From: Rhabdobacter roseus | GTDB taxonomy: Bacteria > Bacteroidota > Bacteroidia > Cytophagales > Spirosomataceae | Assembly (NCBI RefSeq): GCF_014202275.1 | Contig: NZ_JACHGF010000003.1 | Span: forward strand, 124,001 to 188,000 | Length of the DNA: 64,000 nt | Reading direction: 5' to 3' | In this document: one piece after another, positions 52,720 through 61,107 of the stretch | Layout of the letters: every line of letters starts with the position of its first letter | How positions within the stretch are numbered: position 1 is the stretch's first letter | Program-made: the position numbers and the translations under genes | Notes under the pieces: model-generated | What the model was told of the DNA's origin: nothing | The model's database searches: none | The model's input: the letters and a program-made list of their open reading frames with translations, nothing else

Positions 52720-55254
52720 CTATTTTTTAAGGGGAGTAAAGCGAAGCGTTTCGCCCGGCTCGGTTTCGATCATCAGTACCCGGCCCGAAACTCGCTCTAC
52801 TTTACGTCCCCGGTGCAGGCGGGCACCAGTCGGCCACGGCGTGTAGACCTTGAGCAAGCCCCCCTTTTCACTGAAAACCTCAAAAAAAGTGATTCGCCCG
52901 TCCCGTTTTTCGGCGCTTACCAAAAAGGCTCCCATGGTGCGCAGCGTGGCAAACTGGGCGATTCCCTGGTCGGGCCAGTTGGGAAAGAGGCGTAGCGTAT
53001 CGGTATAGCTTTGCAACATACACTCGTTGATGACGGCGGGCAAAGCAAAATTCTCGAACCAGATTCCCATTTTATCGTGAAAGTCAAAGGCAGTCTCGTC
53101 GTGCAGGCGTCCGCCTACCTGGAGGGTCCGGTCGGTGGCGGTACCATTGGGGAGTAGGCAGTAGGCCACGTGCCGCTTAAAGGCTTCCAGGTCCAGCGCT
53201 CCCAGGCGGGCGGCTTGCAGGGAATGAAAGACCAGGTCGTTGGCACCCTCGATGGCACTGTGGTGAAGTGTATTGCGCAGCAAAGCCAGGGTATCGGGCG
53301 CAGAGTGCAGCCCGTGCTCATCGCCGGGAAAGGACGTCATGAGCGGTACGGGTACGTTATAGACCATGTCGGGATGCTCGCCCGGTACCGAAACGAATAC
53401 CTCCTTTCCTGTTTTCGTGCGGGCCGTGGGGTACTTTGGGAAATGAGTCAAAATGGTTTCGACGTCCCGCAACAGCGCCCGTTCTTGCCCCTCCGTCCCA
53501 AGGACCCGGGTGGCTTCCCGAAACGCCTGAAAGAGGTACTTGGTGAGGGTGAGGTCAGCCAGGCAGTCGTAGTTGTAGGCAAAACCGGGACGCAGGCCGT
53601 AGAGCTCGGGCGGTACCGTCGGGAAAATGTGGTAAGCGTCGTCGTTCCAGCGGGGAGGGCCGGAGGCTTCGGGACGCTTCATGTAGTCGACCAAAAACCG
53701 AACCGCCTGCTGCATGGGTATGTAGGCGCGCTCCTGCAGAAAGGTCGTGTCCATGGAATAGCGGTAATGCCACCACAGGCTCTGCACGGTCCAGGGCGTT
53801 TCGCTGATCTCCCATCCCCAGGTGGGTACGGGGTAGGGATTCGTCGTCATGTCAACGGGATAAGCGCTGTGAAAAAAGTAGGCTCCCCGCAGGCCGTAGT
53901 ATTCTTTGGCCCACTGCTGACAGACAGGCAGCAGGTTGTTGACCAGCTCCACGTAGGGTAGATTCTGTTCCAGGTGATTGCTCGAAAACGTGACCCAAAA
54001 CGGCTGCTGGGTGTTGTAGTTGAAGTGGTAGTCGCCGTGCCAGGAGGTACCTATGTCTTGGTAGGACCAATTGGCAAACAAACCCGGACAAGTGACGCCC
54101 TCGCGCACGGCGCAGTGCATGAAGTAGAGATTGCGGTACCAGATTTGTTCCAGAAACGAATCCGATAACTGTACGCCCGAACGCGCCCAGTAGTCTTGCC
54201 AGTGCCGTCGGTTTTGCTGGTAGGTACTTTGGTATTGATCGTGGCTGGGCGGTGCGTCAGGCCAGGTACCTGTCGTTGCCAGCTCAGCGGCCAGTCCTTC
54301 CCGCAAATCCACGTAACCTACCAGGTTTCCTTCCGCTTCAAGAGTATTCTCCAAACGGCCCATCGGTTGCCAGCGCCCTTCCCAATTCGGGCGCGCTTTG
54401 GTACCCAGCGTCGAATTGACCCGGACTGTCAGGGCAAAGGCGCGGTCACGCGGGTGGCCCCGCTGCGGATCGTACTGCTCAGGTACTTGATAAGGCAGGG
54501 TTTGCTGAAAAGAAAGTACCCCGGCGGCTGTGTCGGTCTGTACCTGGTAGCGGGGGAATTCTTTTGGAGTAGAAGGATCAGGCAATACGCGTAGCCGATT
54601 GAACAGTTTTTTAGTCAATGGCTGGTCCTTGGCGTCTATCACCCGCATCCAGAGGCGGTCGCGGGTGCGGTCTACGAAAAGCTGTAGGGTGGCTGACTCT
54701 TTTTCTTCCTTAAACAGAAACTGGACCTCGCACAGCCCATCCTGCACCGACAACGTGTGCCCCAGCAGCTCTACCTCCCGGCGATCGAAGCCCAGCAGTA
54801 CCGAGCCACAGGGAAAGGGTCGCGGGTACGGCTTGGCGTAATTCTCGCGCGCCATCGTAGCGTACGACTTAAACCAGGGATCTTGAGTTAATGAAGGTAG
54901 CGTATCGGGGATTTGGGAAACCCGGTCAAAAATCTCCTGAAAGGTACCTAACTTTTCTTGATTGGCTTCGGCCACCCGGATATCCCACACATTGTTGTGC
55001 CCAAACCGGAGCACCACGGCGTCGGGGCGGGTCGTTACGACGACGCCCATGCCCCCATTGCCCAGTACGGCGCCTTCAAAAAAATTAACGGCGGGCTTGG
55101 GGTAGGTTAACCCATGTAGTTGGGCACGCTCGAAGGACGAAACGGACTTCTGAGGCCGCTGACCAAGGCACACCAGCGGACCAACAAGGACCAAGAAACC
55201 CATCCAGGTACCTAGCCGGGCATACAATCGAATTCTTTGGGGTAAAACGGGCAT
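52720..55254 (-). CDS. GH95-like six-hairpin glycosidase, secreted
   Basis: This 844-residue protein has a signal-like N-terminus (hydrophobic about residues 15-32). The catalytic region resembles clan GH-L enzymes such as GH95, with NWSYQDIGTSWHGDYHFNYN matching the GH95 segment NLQGIWN..SDYHxNINxQ. It also has WGWEISETPWTVQSLWWHY and RWNDDAYHIFPTVPPE. GH95 enzymes are mostly alpha-L-fucosidases or alpha-L-galactosidases. This copy is diverged, so the sugar is not fixed. It is the last gene of locus 2, read leftward. The start could also be at the internal methionine MGFLVLVG. Confidence 0.78.
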   Translation of the reverse strand: MPVLPQRIRLYARLGTWMGFLVLVGPLVCLGQRPQKSVSSFERAQLHGLTYPKPAVNFFEGAVLGNGGMGVVVTTRPDAVVLRFGHNNVWDIRVAEANQEKLGTFQEIFDRVSQIPDTLPSLTQDPWFKSYATMARENYAKPYPRPFPCGSVLLGFDRREVELLGHTLSVQDGLCEVQFLFKEEKESATLQLFVDRTRDRLWMRVIDAKDQPLTKKLFNRLRVLPDPSTPKEFPRYQVQTDTAAGVLSFQQTLPYQVPEQYDPQRGHPRDRAFALTVRVNSTLGTKARPNWEGRWQPMGRLENTLEAEGNLVGYVDLREGLAAELATTGTWPDAPPSHDQYQSTYQQNRRHWQDYWARSGVQLSDSFLEQIWYRNLYFMHCAVREGVTCPGLFANWSYQDIGTSWHGDYHFNYNTQQPFWVTFSSNHLEQNLPYVELVNNLLPVCQQWAKEYYGLRGAYFFHSAYPVDMTTNPYPVPTWGWEISETPWTVQSLWWHYRYSMDTTFLQERAYIPMQQAVRFLVDYMKRPEASGPPRWNDDAYHIFPTVPPELYGLRPGFAYNYDCLADLTLTKYLFQAFREATRVLGTEGQERALLRDVETILTHFPKYPTARTKTGKEVFVSVPGEHPDMVYNVPVPLMTSFPGDEHGLHSAPDTLALLRNTLHHSAIEGANDLVFHSLQAARLGALDLEAFKRHVAYCLLPNGTATDRTLQVGGRLHDETAFDFHDKMGIWFENFALPAVINECMLQSYTDTLRLFPNWPDQGIAQFATLRTMGAFLVSAEKRDGRITFFEVFSEKGGLLKVYTPWPTGARLHRGRKVERVSGRVLMIETEPGETLRFTPLKK

Positions 55255-55316
55255 CTAGGCTTGATTTTAAAATTTACCCATTAGCGGGTTTATACACTAC
55301 GGGCAGGTACTTAGCC

Positions 55317-57980
55317 CTACTTCGCCGCTTCGTCCGCGCGCCGAATCGAATAGGTAGCGCCCGCCCGAGCGGCAAACGAAAAGCCGGGTAGCCGGTGCGT
55401 ATCGTAGCTCGGGCTTATCTGCTCACCCGTTTTGGTATTTACCACCATCACCTTTTGGCCCGGCCAGGGATTCGCGACCCGGCAGGGGGTACTTTGCCGG
55501 GCTTTTATTTCCAGGAACGTCACGTCCCCCTTTTGCCGCTCGGCCGACACCTCAAAGCCGCCGCTGGCCAGTAGCTGCCTGAAACTGATCGTAAGATCGT
55601 CGGCGACGCAGGGAAAAAGGTGCATCCGGCCGCTGCGGGAGTTGAGCAGCCGCTCGGGCTCCAGCCAGCAGGCGTTGACCTGCGCCTCGGGGGTATCCAG
55701 GATGTGGTAGCCTTCCTCGCTTTTTTTCATCGACGCCAGCATCGACTGGTTTTGCCAGCGACCCGTGGTACCTACATAGCGATAGAGCCGGTCTTTGGCC
55801 TGACCCAGCAGGTGAAAAACGAAGTACTTGTCCCACACCACCGGGTCATGAAAGCGCGCCGAGCGCAGGGCGATGGCCAGGTCGGCCGGGTCGGAGTCGA
55901 GGTTTACTTCGTTGGTCAAGGTCACGGGGGCCATCATGCCGCTGATTTTGGCCAGGCAGCCGATGCTAAGATCTTCTTGCAGCGGGTCGCCCGCCACGGG
56001 TATCCAGATGGGCCCGTCCGGGGTAGTTGTTTGAGGATAAGGAGGAAGCTTTTCACTCAATTCCAGCCAGTGCGTCCGCTCGGCTTCGTCTACGTCCAGC
56101 AGGGCCGCGGCTTCCGCCGCTCTTCGAAACGCCCAGCGAAACAGGGCGATGGAGGTGGTAGCGTCGCGGTTGTACTTGAACCGGTAGTTGAACACCCACC
56201 GCTCCTGCGGAATGGTGGGCTCGATGTGGTAGTACCCGTCGGCCTCCAGCTTCACGAAAGCCGCGTAAAAAACCGCCAGGTCTTTCAGGACCGGATAGAC
56301 TTGCTCCCGCAGGAGCCGGGTGTCGCCTTCGTACTCCCAGACGTCCCAGAGGTACTTGATCAGCTGCGCGGGCATGTCCATCGAGAGCTCATAGACCACG
56401 TGCGAATGCGGGTATTCGTCGGGCTTGATGGGTGGTAGGTACCCGTGACCCACGTACAGCCCCGGCAGGCCAAACACCTCCCGCGCGTTTTTGCGGGCTA
56501 CCTCGTGCCAATGACCGATCAACTTCACGTAGTAGCTCAACAGTTCGCTACGGTTAGCCACCGACAAAGGCGTAGACATGAAAAGCTCGTTGTAACAGGG
56601 CAGGCTGTGCCAGTTGGGGGCGTCTTCTTCCAGCACCGAGTACCCCTTGGCCTGCGCCTCGTGGCGGGTTGGGTCAGGACTGGTGAGGGAGTGGTCGTAG
56701 ATCCAGCTGTAGAAAAGGCCGGGCATAGCCCGTTTGACATCTTCGACCTGGCCCGTGAAGAGGCGTCCCTGCTCCCTTTTATTGTAAAGCGCGGTGTACC
56801 AGGCTTCGTTGGTCTGGATCAAGCCCGGCATCCCCTGCTTTTGGGCGGCCCGTAGCCGCCGCTTGGCCTCCGCCAGCAGATCCTTCGCGTCGTTGGTGGT
56901 CACGACGGTGGTATAGGCTGTAAAGTCCTGGTCTTTTTGTTTCTTGAAGGTTGCTACGGCGGCGGCTCCCCGAGCCGCCCGCTCCTTGACGTAGTTGGCC
57001 AGTTGACCGTCCGACCGGGGCAGGGTCCGGATGTCGGTGCCGTCTTCGATGGTTTCTACGGTATATTCCGCGCCGTCTATCAGCCCCACCAGCAGGTACT
57101 CGAAGCCCTGGGGATAGGTTTTTTCGGCGGGCATTTTCTGTTTGATCCAAAAGAACGTCCCGTCAGTACCACTTTCGGGGGCTTCGAGGCGCTGGTTCCA
57201 GGCCGAATCGGCCCGCACGTCGTAGTTCCGGTAGCGGCGGCCCCTCAGCGCGGGCAGGTCGTCCGGGTCGTAGGTGTCGCGGTGGCGGGCCAACCGTAGT
57301 TTTAGTTCTTTTTGCAAATTTTGAAAAGTACCCTGCACCGCGATTACATTTTCCTCCATCATGACCAGGTACCTCAAGGTACCCTGCGCCTGGCCCTGCC
57401 GTAGCGCCACTTCCGTGAGTCCGTTGTGCAGACGGGTCGTGGCCGCTGGCGAGGGCATATCCGCAAAATCACCGGCCAGCACCGTCACCTGCCCCACGGG
57501 CTTGATGCACGGAAAGGGGTACACCCGCCAGGCCGCGTAGGGATCTACCCAGGTACCTTCCGGGGTAGGATAACAAGCCGTACTGAAGCCCAGCGGATCA
57601 GGGTTTTTGGCATTGATGGGCGCAAAGTACCCCGCCTTGAGCTCGTCCAGGGTCACGGTTTTTTCCCAACCCTTGCGCCGGTCCCAGACGTCGTTCTTGT
57701 TGATGCTCAGCGTAAGCTGGTCAGAAGGCCCCCAGAGCGAAACCGTCATCTTGGGATTGCTCAGATTGGGGGTACCTTCCGACTCCGACATGCCCACCGG
57801 CTGCGGATTCGTGGCGCTGAGGGTACTTTGCAGCGTACACGCCCGCGCGACGACGGACAGCGGTTGCTCACGGTCCCACAAGCGGGTTTGCGCGTCACGC
57901 TCCTCCCCGGTTTGGATCGGGGTCGAAGGCCGACAAGCCAGCACCCACAGCGTGGGTAGTATCCATACGATTTTTTTCAT
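55317..57980 (-). CDS. Six-hairpin glycosidase-like lipoprotein
   Basis: I start the protein at 57980, where a lipoprotein signal (MKKIVWILPTLWVLAC) begins. The longer upstream frame is only the GH117-like gene in another frame. The 887-residue protein has a beta-rich N-terminal half (GPSDQLTLSINKNDVWDRRK) and an (alpha/alpha)6 catalytic half. Typical segments are MPGLFYSWIYDHSLTSPDPT, VYELSMDMPAQLIKYLWDVW and YHIEPTIPQERWVFNYRFKY. The shape is like GH95/GH65-type enzymes, but I do not see a family-defining motif. It follows the GH117-like gene by 92 bp and probably trims oligosaccharides in the periplasm. Confidence 0.75.
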   Translation of the reverse strand: MKKIVWILPTLWVLACRPSTPIQTGEERDAQTRLWDREQPLSVVARACTLQSTLSATNPQPVGMSESEGTPNLSNPKMTVSLWGPSDQLTLSINKNDVWDRRKGWEKTVTLDELKAGYFAPINAKNPDPLGFSTACYPTPEGTWVDPYAAWRVYPFPCIKPVGQVTVLAGDFADMPSPAATTRLHNGLTEVALRQGQAQGTLRYLVMMEENVIAVQGTFQNLQKELKLRLARHRDTYDPDDLPALRGRRYRNYDVRADSAWNQRLEAPESGTDGTFFWIKQKMPAEKTYPQGFEYLLVGLIDGAEYTVETIEDGTDIRTLPRSDGQLANYVKERAARGAAAVATFKKQKDQDFTAYTTVVTTNDAKDLLAEAKRRLRAAQKQGMPGLIQTNEAWYTALYNKREQGRLFTGQVEDVKRAMPGLFYSWIYDHSLTSPDPTRHEAQAKGYSVLEEDAPNWHSLPCYNELFMSTPLSVANRSELLSYYVKLIGHWHEVARKNAREVFGLPGLYVGHGYLPPIKPDEYPHSHVVYELSMDMPAQLIKYLWDVWEYEGDTRLLREQVYPVLKDLAVFYAAFVKLEADGYYHIEPTIPQERWVFNYRFKYNRDATTSIALFRWAFRRAAEAAALLDVDEAERTHWLELSEKLPPYPQTTTPDGPIWIPVAGDPLQEDLSIGCLAKISGMMAPVTLTNEVNLDSDPADLAIALRSARFHDPVVWDKYFVFHLLGQAKDRLYRYVGTTGRWQNQSMLASMKKSEEGYHILDTPEAQVNACWLEPERLLNSRSGRMHLFPCVADDLTISFRQLLASGGFEVSAERQKGDVTFLEIKARQSTPCRVANPWPGQKVMVVNTKTGEQISPSYDTHRLPGFSFAARAGATYSIRRADEAAK

Positions 57981-58006
57981 GATTTGTACAAAAAATGGCT
58001 CCCCCG

Positions 58007-58032
58007 GCGAAGCCCTATCGGCTTGGCTTCGC
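58007..58032. repeat. Intercistronic hairpin between the GH117-like and six-hairpin genes
   Basis: A perfect 8-bp GC-rich stem (58007-58014 with 58025-58032, arms GCGAAGCC and GGCTTCGC) encloses a 10-nt loop. No T run follows on the minus strand, so it may stabilise or partition the transcript rather than end it. Confidence 0.5.
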
Positions 58033-58072
58033 TCGGTTTTGTAGCCCGTTAAAAAATAGAAAGTACCTTGAA

Positions 58073-59086
58073 CTACCTTCCGGATTGGTACTCGAAGCGC
58101 TGCAAGAAAAGTGGCGAAAAACCCTTCTCCTTGTCCACCACGACGCGGTGACTGATGTCCCAGTAGGGCGGTTGCAGGGAGGTATCGTTCTGAAAATGGT
58201 CGGAGCGGTATAAGCCTGGTCCCACGGGATGTTCCTCTAGTTTTTCGCGCAGCGCAAAATGGATTCCGTCCGGCGCAAAGTAGATGGCGCGCGGCCCCGA
58301 AGCAGTGGCCATCGACGCCACGCCGCCGTTTTCGGGCCATACCATTACTTCGTGGCCCGCGTGAAGGCCGCCGTACTGCTTCTGCTTCACGTAGGGTCCC
58401 GTGGGTTTTTCCGCAATGGCCACGCCCATTTGGGTTTGGGCGGTGGTTTTGTTCTGGCCACGGCCCTTGTAGTATAACCAGTACTTGCCGTCCCGCACCA
58501 GTAGACTGGCGTCGTCCACCCGGAAGCTGTCGAAGTAGTCGGGCTCGTGAGCCTCGGGTTTCAGGATGGGATTTCCTCCAAATTTCTTCCAGGGCCCCTC
58601 AGGTCGGCTGGCTACGGCCACCCCAATAGCCGTGGGCGTGACGCCCTTGGTATAGGGTACGTCAAAGGGTTCGGGCACGGCCGTGTAAAAGAGGTAGTAC
58701 GTGCCGTCGGCCACCAGGATATTGGGCGTAAATACCCCGTGGCTGTCCCAGGCCCGGCCCTTCCCGCTGGTCAGGCCCACGCCCTGCTCGGTCCACTGGT
58801 GACCGTCGGGGGAAGTAGCCCAGGCGATCGCCCCCGGATAGCCCGACGGGTACCCTTCCTGACTTTCCAACACCTTGGTGTACCAGACGTAGTAGGTACT
58901 TCCAACCTTGATCACGTCGCTGGGATCGCGGCGGGTCACGCCCGGTTCCAGGCCGAGGGCGGTCGTAAACGTGAAGCGGCTGGTGGCGGAGATAGTAGTA
59001 CCTAACGTAGCGGGCAGCGGGGTACTTGTACTCGTTAAAGTACCTATTAAAGAAACACTTACTAAAAATACGTTGAAGAATTTCAT
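58073..59086 (-). CDS. GH117-like (five-bladed beta-propeller) glycoside hydrolase, secreted
   Basis: This 337-residue protein has a signal peptide. TRRDPSDVIKVGSTYYVWYT matches the opening of GH117 alpha-1,3-(3,6-anhydro)-L-galactosidases. WDSHGVFTPNI, then DDASLLVRDGKYWLYYKG, and a late AGHEVMVWP with its histidine follow in the expected order. GH43-type enzymes share the fold. If GH117 is right, the substrate may be an agar-type or related red-algal oligosaccharide, which would agree with a sulfatase 28 kb away. The anhydro-sugar specificity is not proven. It is in the middle of locus 2. Confidence 0.75.
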   Translation of the reverse strand: MKFFNVFLVSVSLIGTLTSTSTPLPATLGTTISATSRFTFTTALGLEPGVTRRDPSDVIKVGSTYYVWYTKVLESQEGYPSGYPGAIAWATSPDGHQWTEQGVGLTSGKGRAWDSHGVFTPNILVADGTYYLFYTAVPEPFDVPYTKGVTPTAIGVAVASRPEGPWKKFGGNPILKPEAHEPDYFDSFRVDDASLLVRDGKYWLYYKGRGQNKTTAQTQMGVAIAEKPTGPYVKQKQYGGLHAGHEVMVWPENGGVASMATASGPRAIYFAPDGIHFALREKLEEHPVGPGLYRSDHFQNDTSLQPPYWDISHRVVVDKEKGFSPLFLQRFEYQSGR

Positions 59087-59149
59087 GCAGGTTTATTATT
59101 TTTTCGCGTCTTTCACGAATCAAACGACTCCTCCTTTGCGTGGCTTCTT

Positions 59150-59863
59150 TTACTTCTTGATTTCGTAGACCCGGACATCGGAGACCCGCTGGTGGGAATC
59201 AAAGATTCTGAGTCCAAAGTACCCCTCCCGCAGCGGCTCGGGGTCCTGGTAGGAAAAGAATTCCTTGCCATCCACGTAAAAAGCGGTGGTACCCCCCACC
59301 ACCGTGATGGTGATCGTGTACCAGTGGTTGGGTTTCAGCAGGTACCTGGGCTCGCTGAGCGAATGGTGAATCACGCGCTCGCCCGTGCCCAGGTACTTCC
59401 GAAAGCGCGTCGTCGTATTCTCATTTCCCCCAAACCCCACGTAGTACAGCGACAGGGAATCGTAGTCCGCAAAAGGCCCCCGGCGCGTGAACAGATTCGG
59501 GTTGCGCGGGTCGGTGGCCATCCAAAACTGGTTCAGGTCCGACAGGCGGTCGTTGGGACCGCCCGCCATCACCACCTGACGTTTATACTCGATCAGCAGA
59601 TCTCCCGTCCACTTTCGCTTCAGCCACACGGTAGCCCCACCCGCTACGTCCAGCACCAGCTGCTTTTGCTGGGTCTTGATGGTGGTATTGGGCCGGGGCT
59701 CGGCTTCCACCACCCAGTGGCCGAGGCCCGCCTGGAAGGTATCGCGGAAGAGTAGCTTTCCCCGCTCGGGCAGCGGCTGGGCCGCCAAGGCACCTCCCAA
59801 AATCAGCAGGAAGCATACACCTGCGCTTCGTAGGTACCTAAGTACCTGGATCAGGCTTTCCAT
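59150..59863 (-). CDS. DUF6250-like secreted beta-jelly-roll protein
   Basis: This 237-residue protein has a signal peptide and a LamG-like beta sandwich (RDTFQAGLGHWVVEAEPRPN, with AFYVDGKEFFSYQDPEPL, ending GYFGLRIFDSHQRVSDVRV). RKWTGDLLIEYK and MAGGPNDRLSDLNQFWMATD match, from memory, DUF6250. Such domains appear in polysaccharide lyases, glycosidases and binding proteins of Bacteroidota. Its gene start overlaps the end of the Tat-signal gene by 13 bp, so the two are coupled. Binding or cleavage is not resolved. Confidence 0.72.
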   Translation of the reverse strand: MESLIQVLRYLRSAGVCFLLILGGALAAQPLPERGKLLFRDTFQAGLGHWVVEAEPRPNTTIKTQQKQLVLDVAGGATVWLKRKWTGDLLIEYKRQVVMAGGPNDRLSDLNQFWMATDPRNPNLFTRRGPFADYDSLSLYYVGFGGNENTTTRFRKYLGTGERVIHHSLSEPRYLLKPNHWYTITITVVGGTTAFYVDGKEFFSYQDPEPLREGYFGLRIFDSHQRVSDVRVYEIKK

Positions 59864-61011
59864 TCATCGGCGTATTGCAGGCACATCAGGCTCATATCCG
59901 TGCCCACCGTGTCGCTCTCGGGAAGCTGCTGGGACACCCGTATTGAATTGTGGATGTGCAAACAGTGCGCTTCCGTAAACGAAAAGCCGCCGTCGGGCTT
60001 GCGGTGGCGCTTGAGCAAAAAGTCCGCCATGCGCGCCCCCGTAGCGGCCAGGTCGACCCGGCGGTGGCTACCCGCCAGCTGCGCGTTCACCTCCCGAAGT
60101 ACCCACATGGCGTCCCAATTGATGGTCATCTGACCGTGCAGGTTCTCGGTACCAAAGGAGCCATCGGGCCGTTGCAGCGCCAGCACAAAGTCCAGCGCCC
60201 GCTCCGGGTACGGAATGGGCCGCCCCGTGAGCAGGTAGGAAAAGTACACCTTGAAGGCCCCGGCCATGGCGTTGACGGCATCGACGTTTTTCCCCCGCCG
60301 CGTGGGCATGCCCGTGGCCGGATCGATGATCTGCTGCTCGTAGGCGGCAAACAGCCGCTCGAAGACCGGATGGTCCGTCCGCTGCTGCTCAGCGGGAAGC
60401 TGATCCCAGTACCAGCGCACGGCCCGCGTCACGTGCTCGCCCACCAGCCAGGGGCCCGACCAGTTCAGGCCCAGGATCCACTCCGCCGGATCGACCTTAC
60501 CCAGGTCCACGAAGGGAGGCTTGCTCTGCAGGCGCAGCGGCGTGGTACCCAGCAGCCGCAGTGCCTTGACGCCCGTCCCGTTCATGTGTACCCAGATGTG
60601 CTCCCAACTGTGGGCCTCAAGTACCCGGTCGGCAGGCTGCACCAGCGGGTCCTTGATGTAGCCGTCGGTGGGGTCCTGGGCCTGCTGAAAAAACTGAATG
60701 GCCTGCTGCTTTTGGGTAGGACTCAGGGTACTTAGCTCGCCCAGTAGGTCCAGGATCGAGAGGGCCTGGGCCGAGGAGGTCAGGCCGTAGTCGCGCAGCA
60801 TGTGGGCGTTGTACTTCCAGCGCCCGTAGCCCTCGGCGGGCCAGCGCACCGACTCCAGCCAGGCCAGTACCCCCGGCTTGACCTGCGCCAGGTACCCGCC
60901 CGCCGCGGCTTTCTCCGCCAGCGAAGCGCCCGACAAGTACCCCGGCACGGCCAGCAAAGTACCTCCCAGCAACGATGTATGGACAAATTCCCGACGTGTC
61001 ATGGTATTCAT
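59851..61011 (-). CDS. Tat-exported (alpha/alpha)6-toroid protein
   Basis: The start I prefer, at 61011, gives MNTMTRREFVHTSLLGGTLL, a twin-arginine signal. A start at 61035 would add eight residues. The mature part has alpha-helical pairs with repeated glycine-rich turns, such as LQRPDGSFGTENLHGQMTIN and RHRKPDGGFSFTEAHCLHIH. This resembles terpene-cyclase/prenyltransferase-type toroids (QxxDGSxxxx repeats) or related polysaccharide lyases. Tat export implies it folds in the cytoplasm, perhaps with a cofactor. A toroid protein inside a SusCD locus is uncommon. It may be a lyase or a glycan-binding scaffold. The function is open. Confidence 0.68.
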   Translation of the reverse strand: MNTMTRREFVHTSLLGGTLLAVPGYLSGASLAEKAAAGGYLAQVKPGVLAWLESVRWPAEGYGRWKYNAHMLRDYGLTSSAQALSILDLLGELSTLSPTQKQQAIQFFQQAQDPTDGYIKDPLVQPADRVLEAHSWEHIWVHMNGTGVKALRLLGTTPLRLQSKPPFVDLGKVDPAEWILGLNWSGPWLVGEHVTRAVRWYWDQLPAEQQRTDHPVFERLFAAYEQQIIDPATGMPTRRGKNVDAVNAMAGAFKVYFSYLLTGRPIPYPERALDFVLALQRPDGSFGTENLHGQMTINWDAMWVLREVNAQLAGSHRRVDLAATGARMADFLLKRHRKPDGGFSFTEAHCLHIHNSIRVSQQLPESDTVGTDMSLMCLQYADEWKA

Positions 61012-61107
61012 TTGTATCAAATTGGCCAGGTTCATTCTTTACCAGACTTCTCAAACGGCAAGAACTACCTACGCCCGCGGTCCATTATTTTTTTTTAATG
61101 ACGAATC

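Noticed and set aside
57981-58340. Longer start for the six-hairpin lipoprotein (1007 residues)
   Set aside because: The added part overlaps the GH117-like gene and has low-complexity composition. The lipoprotein signal at 57980 is a better start.
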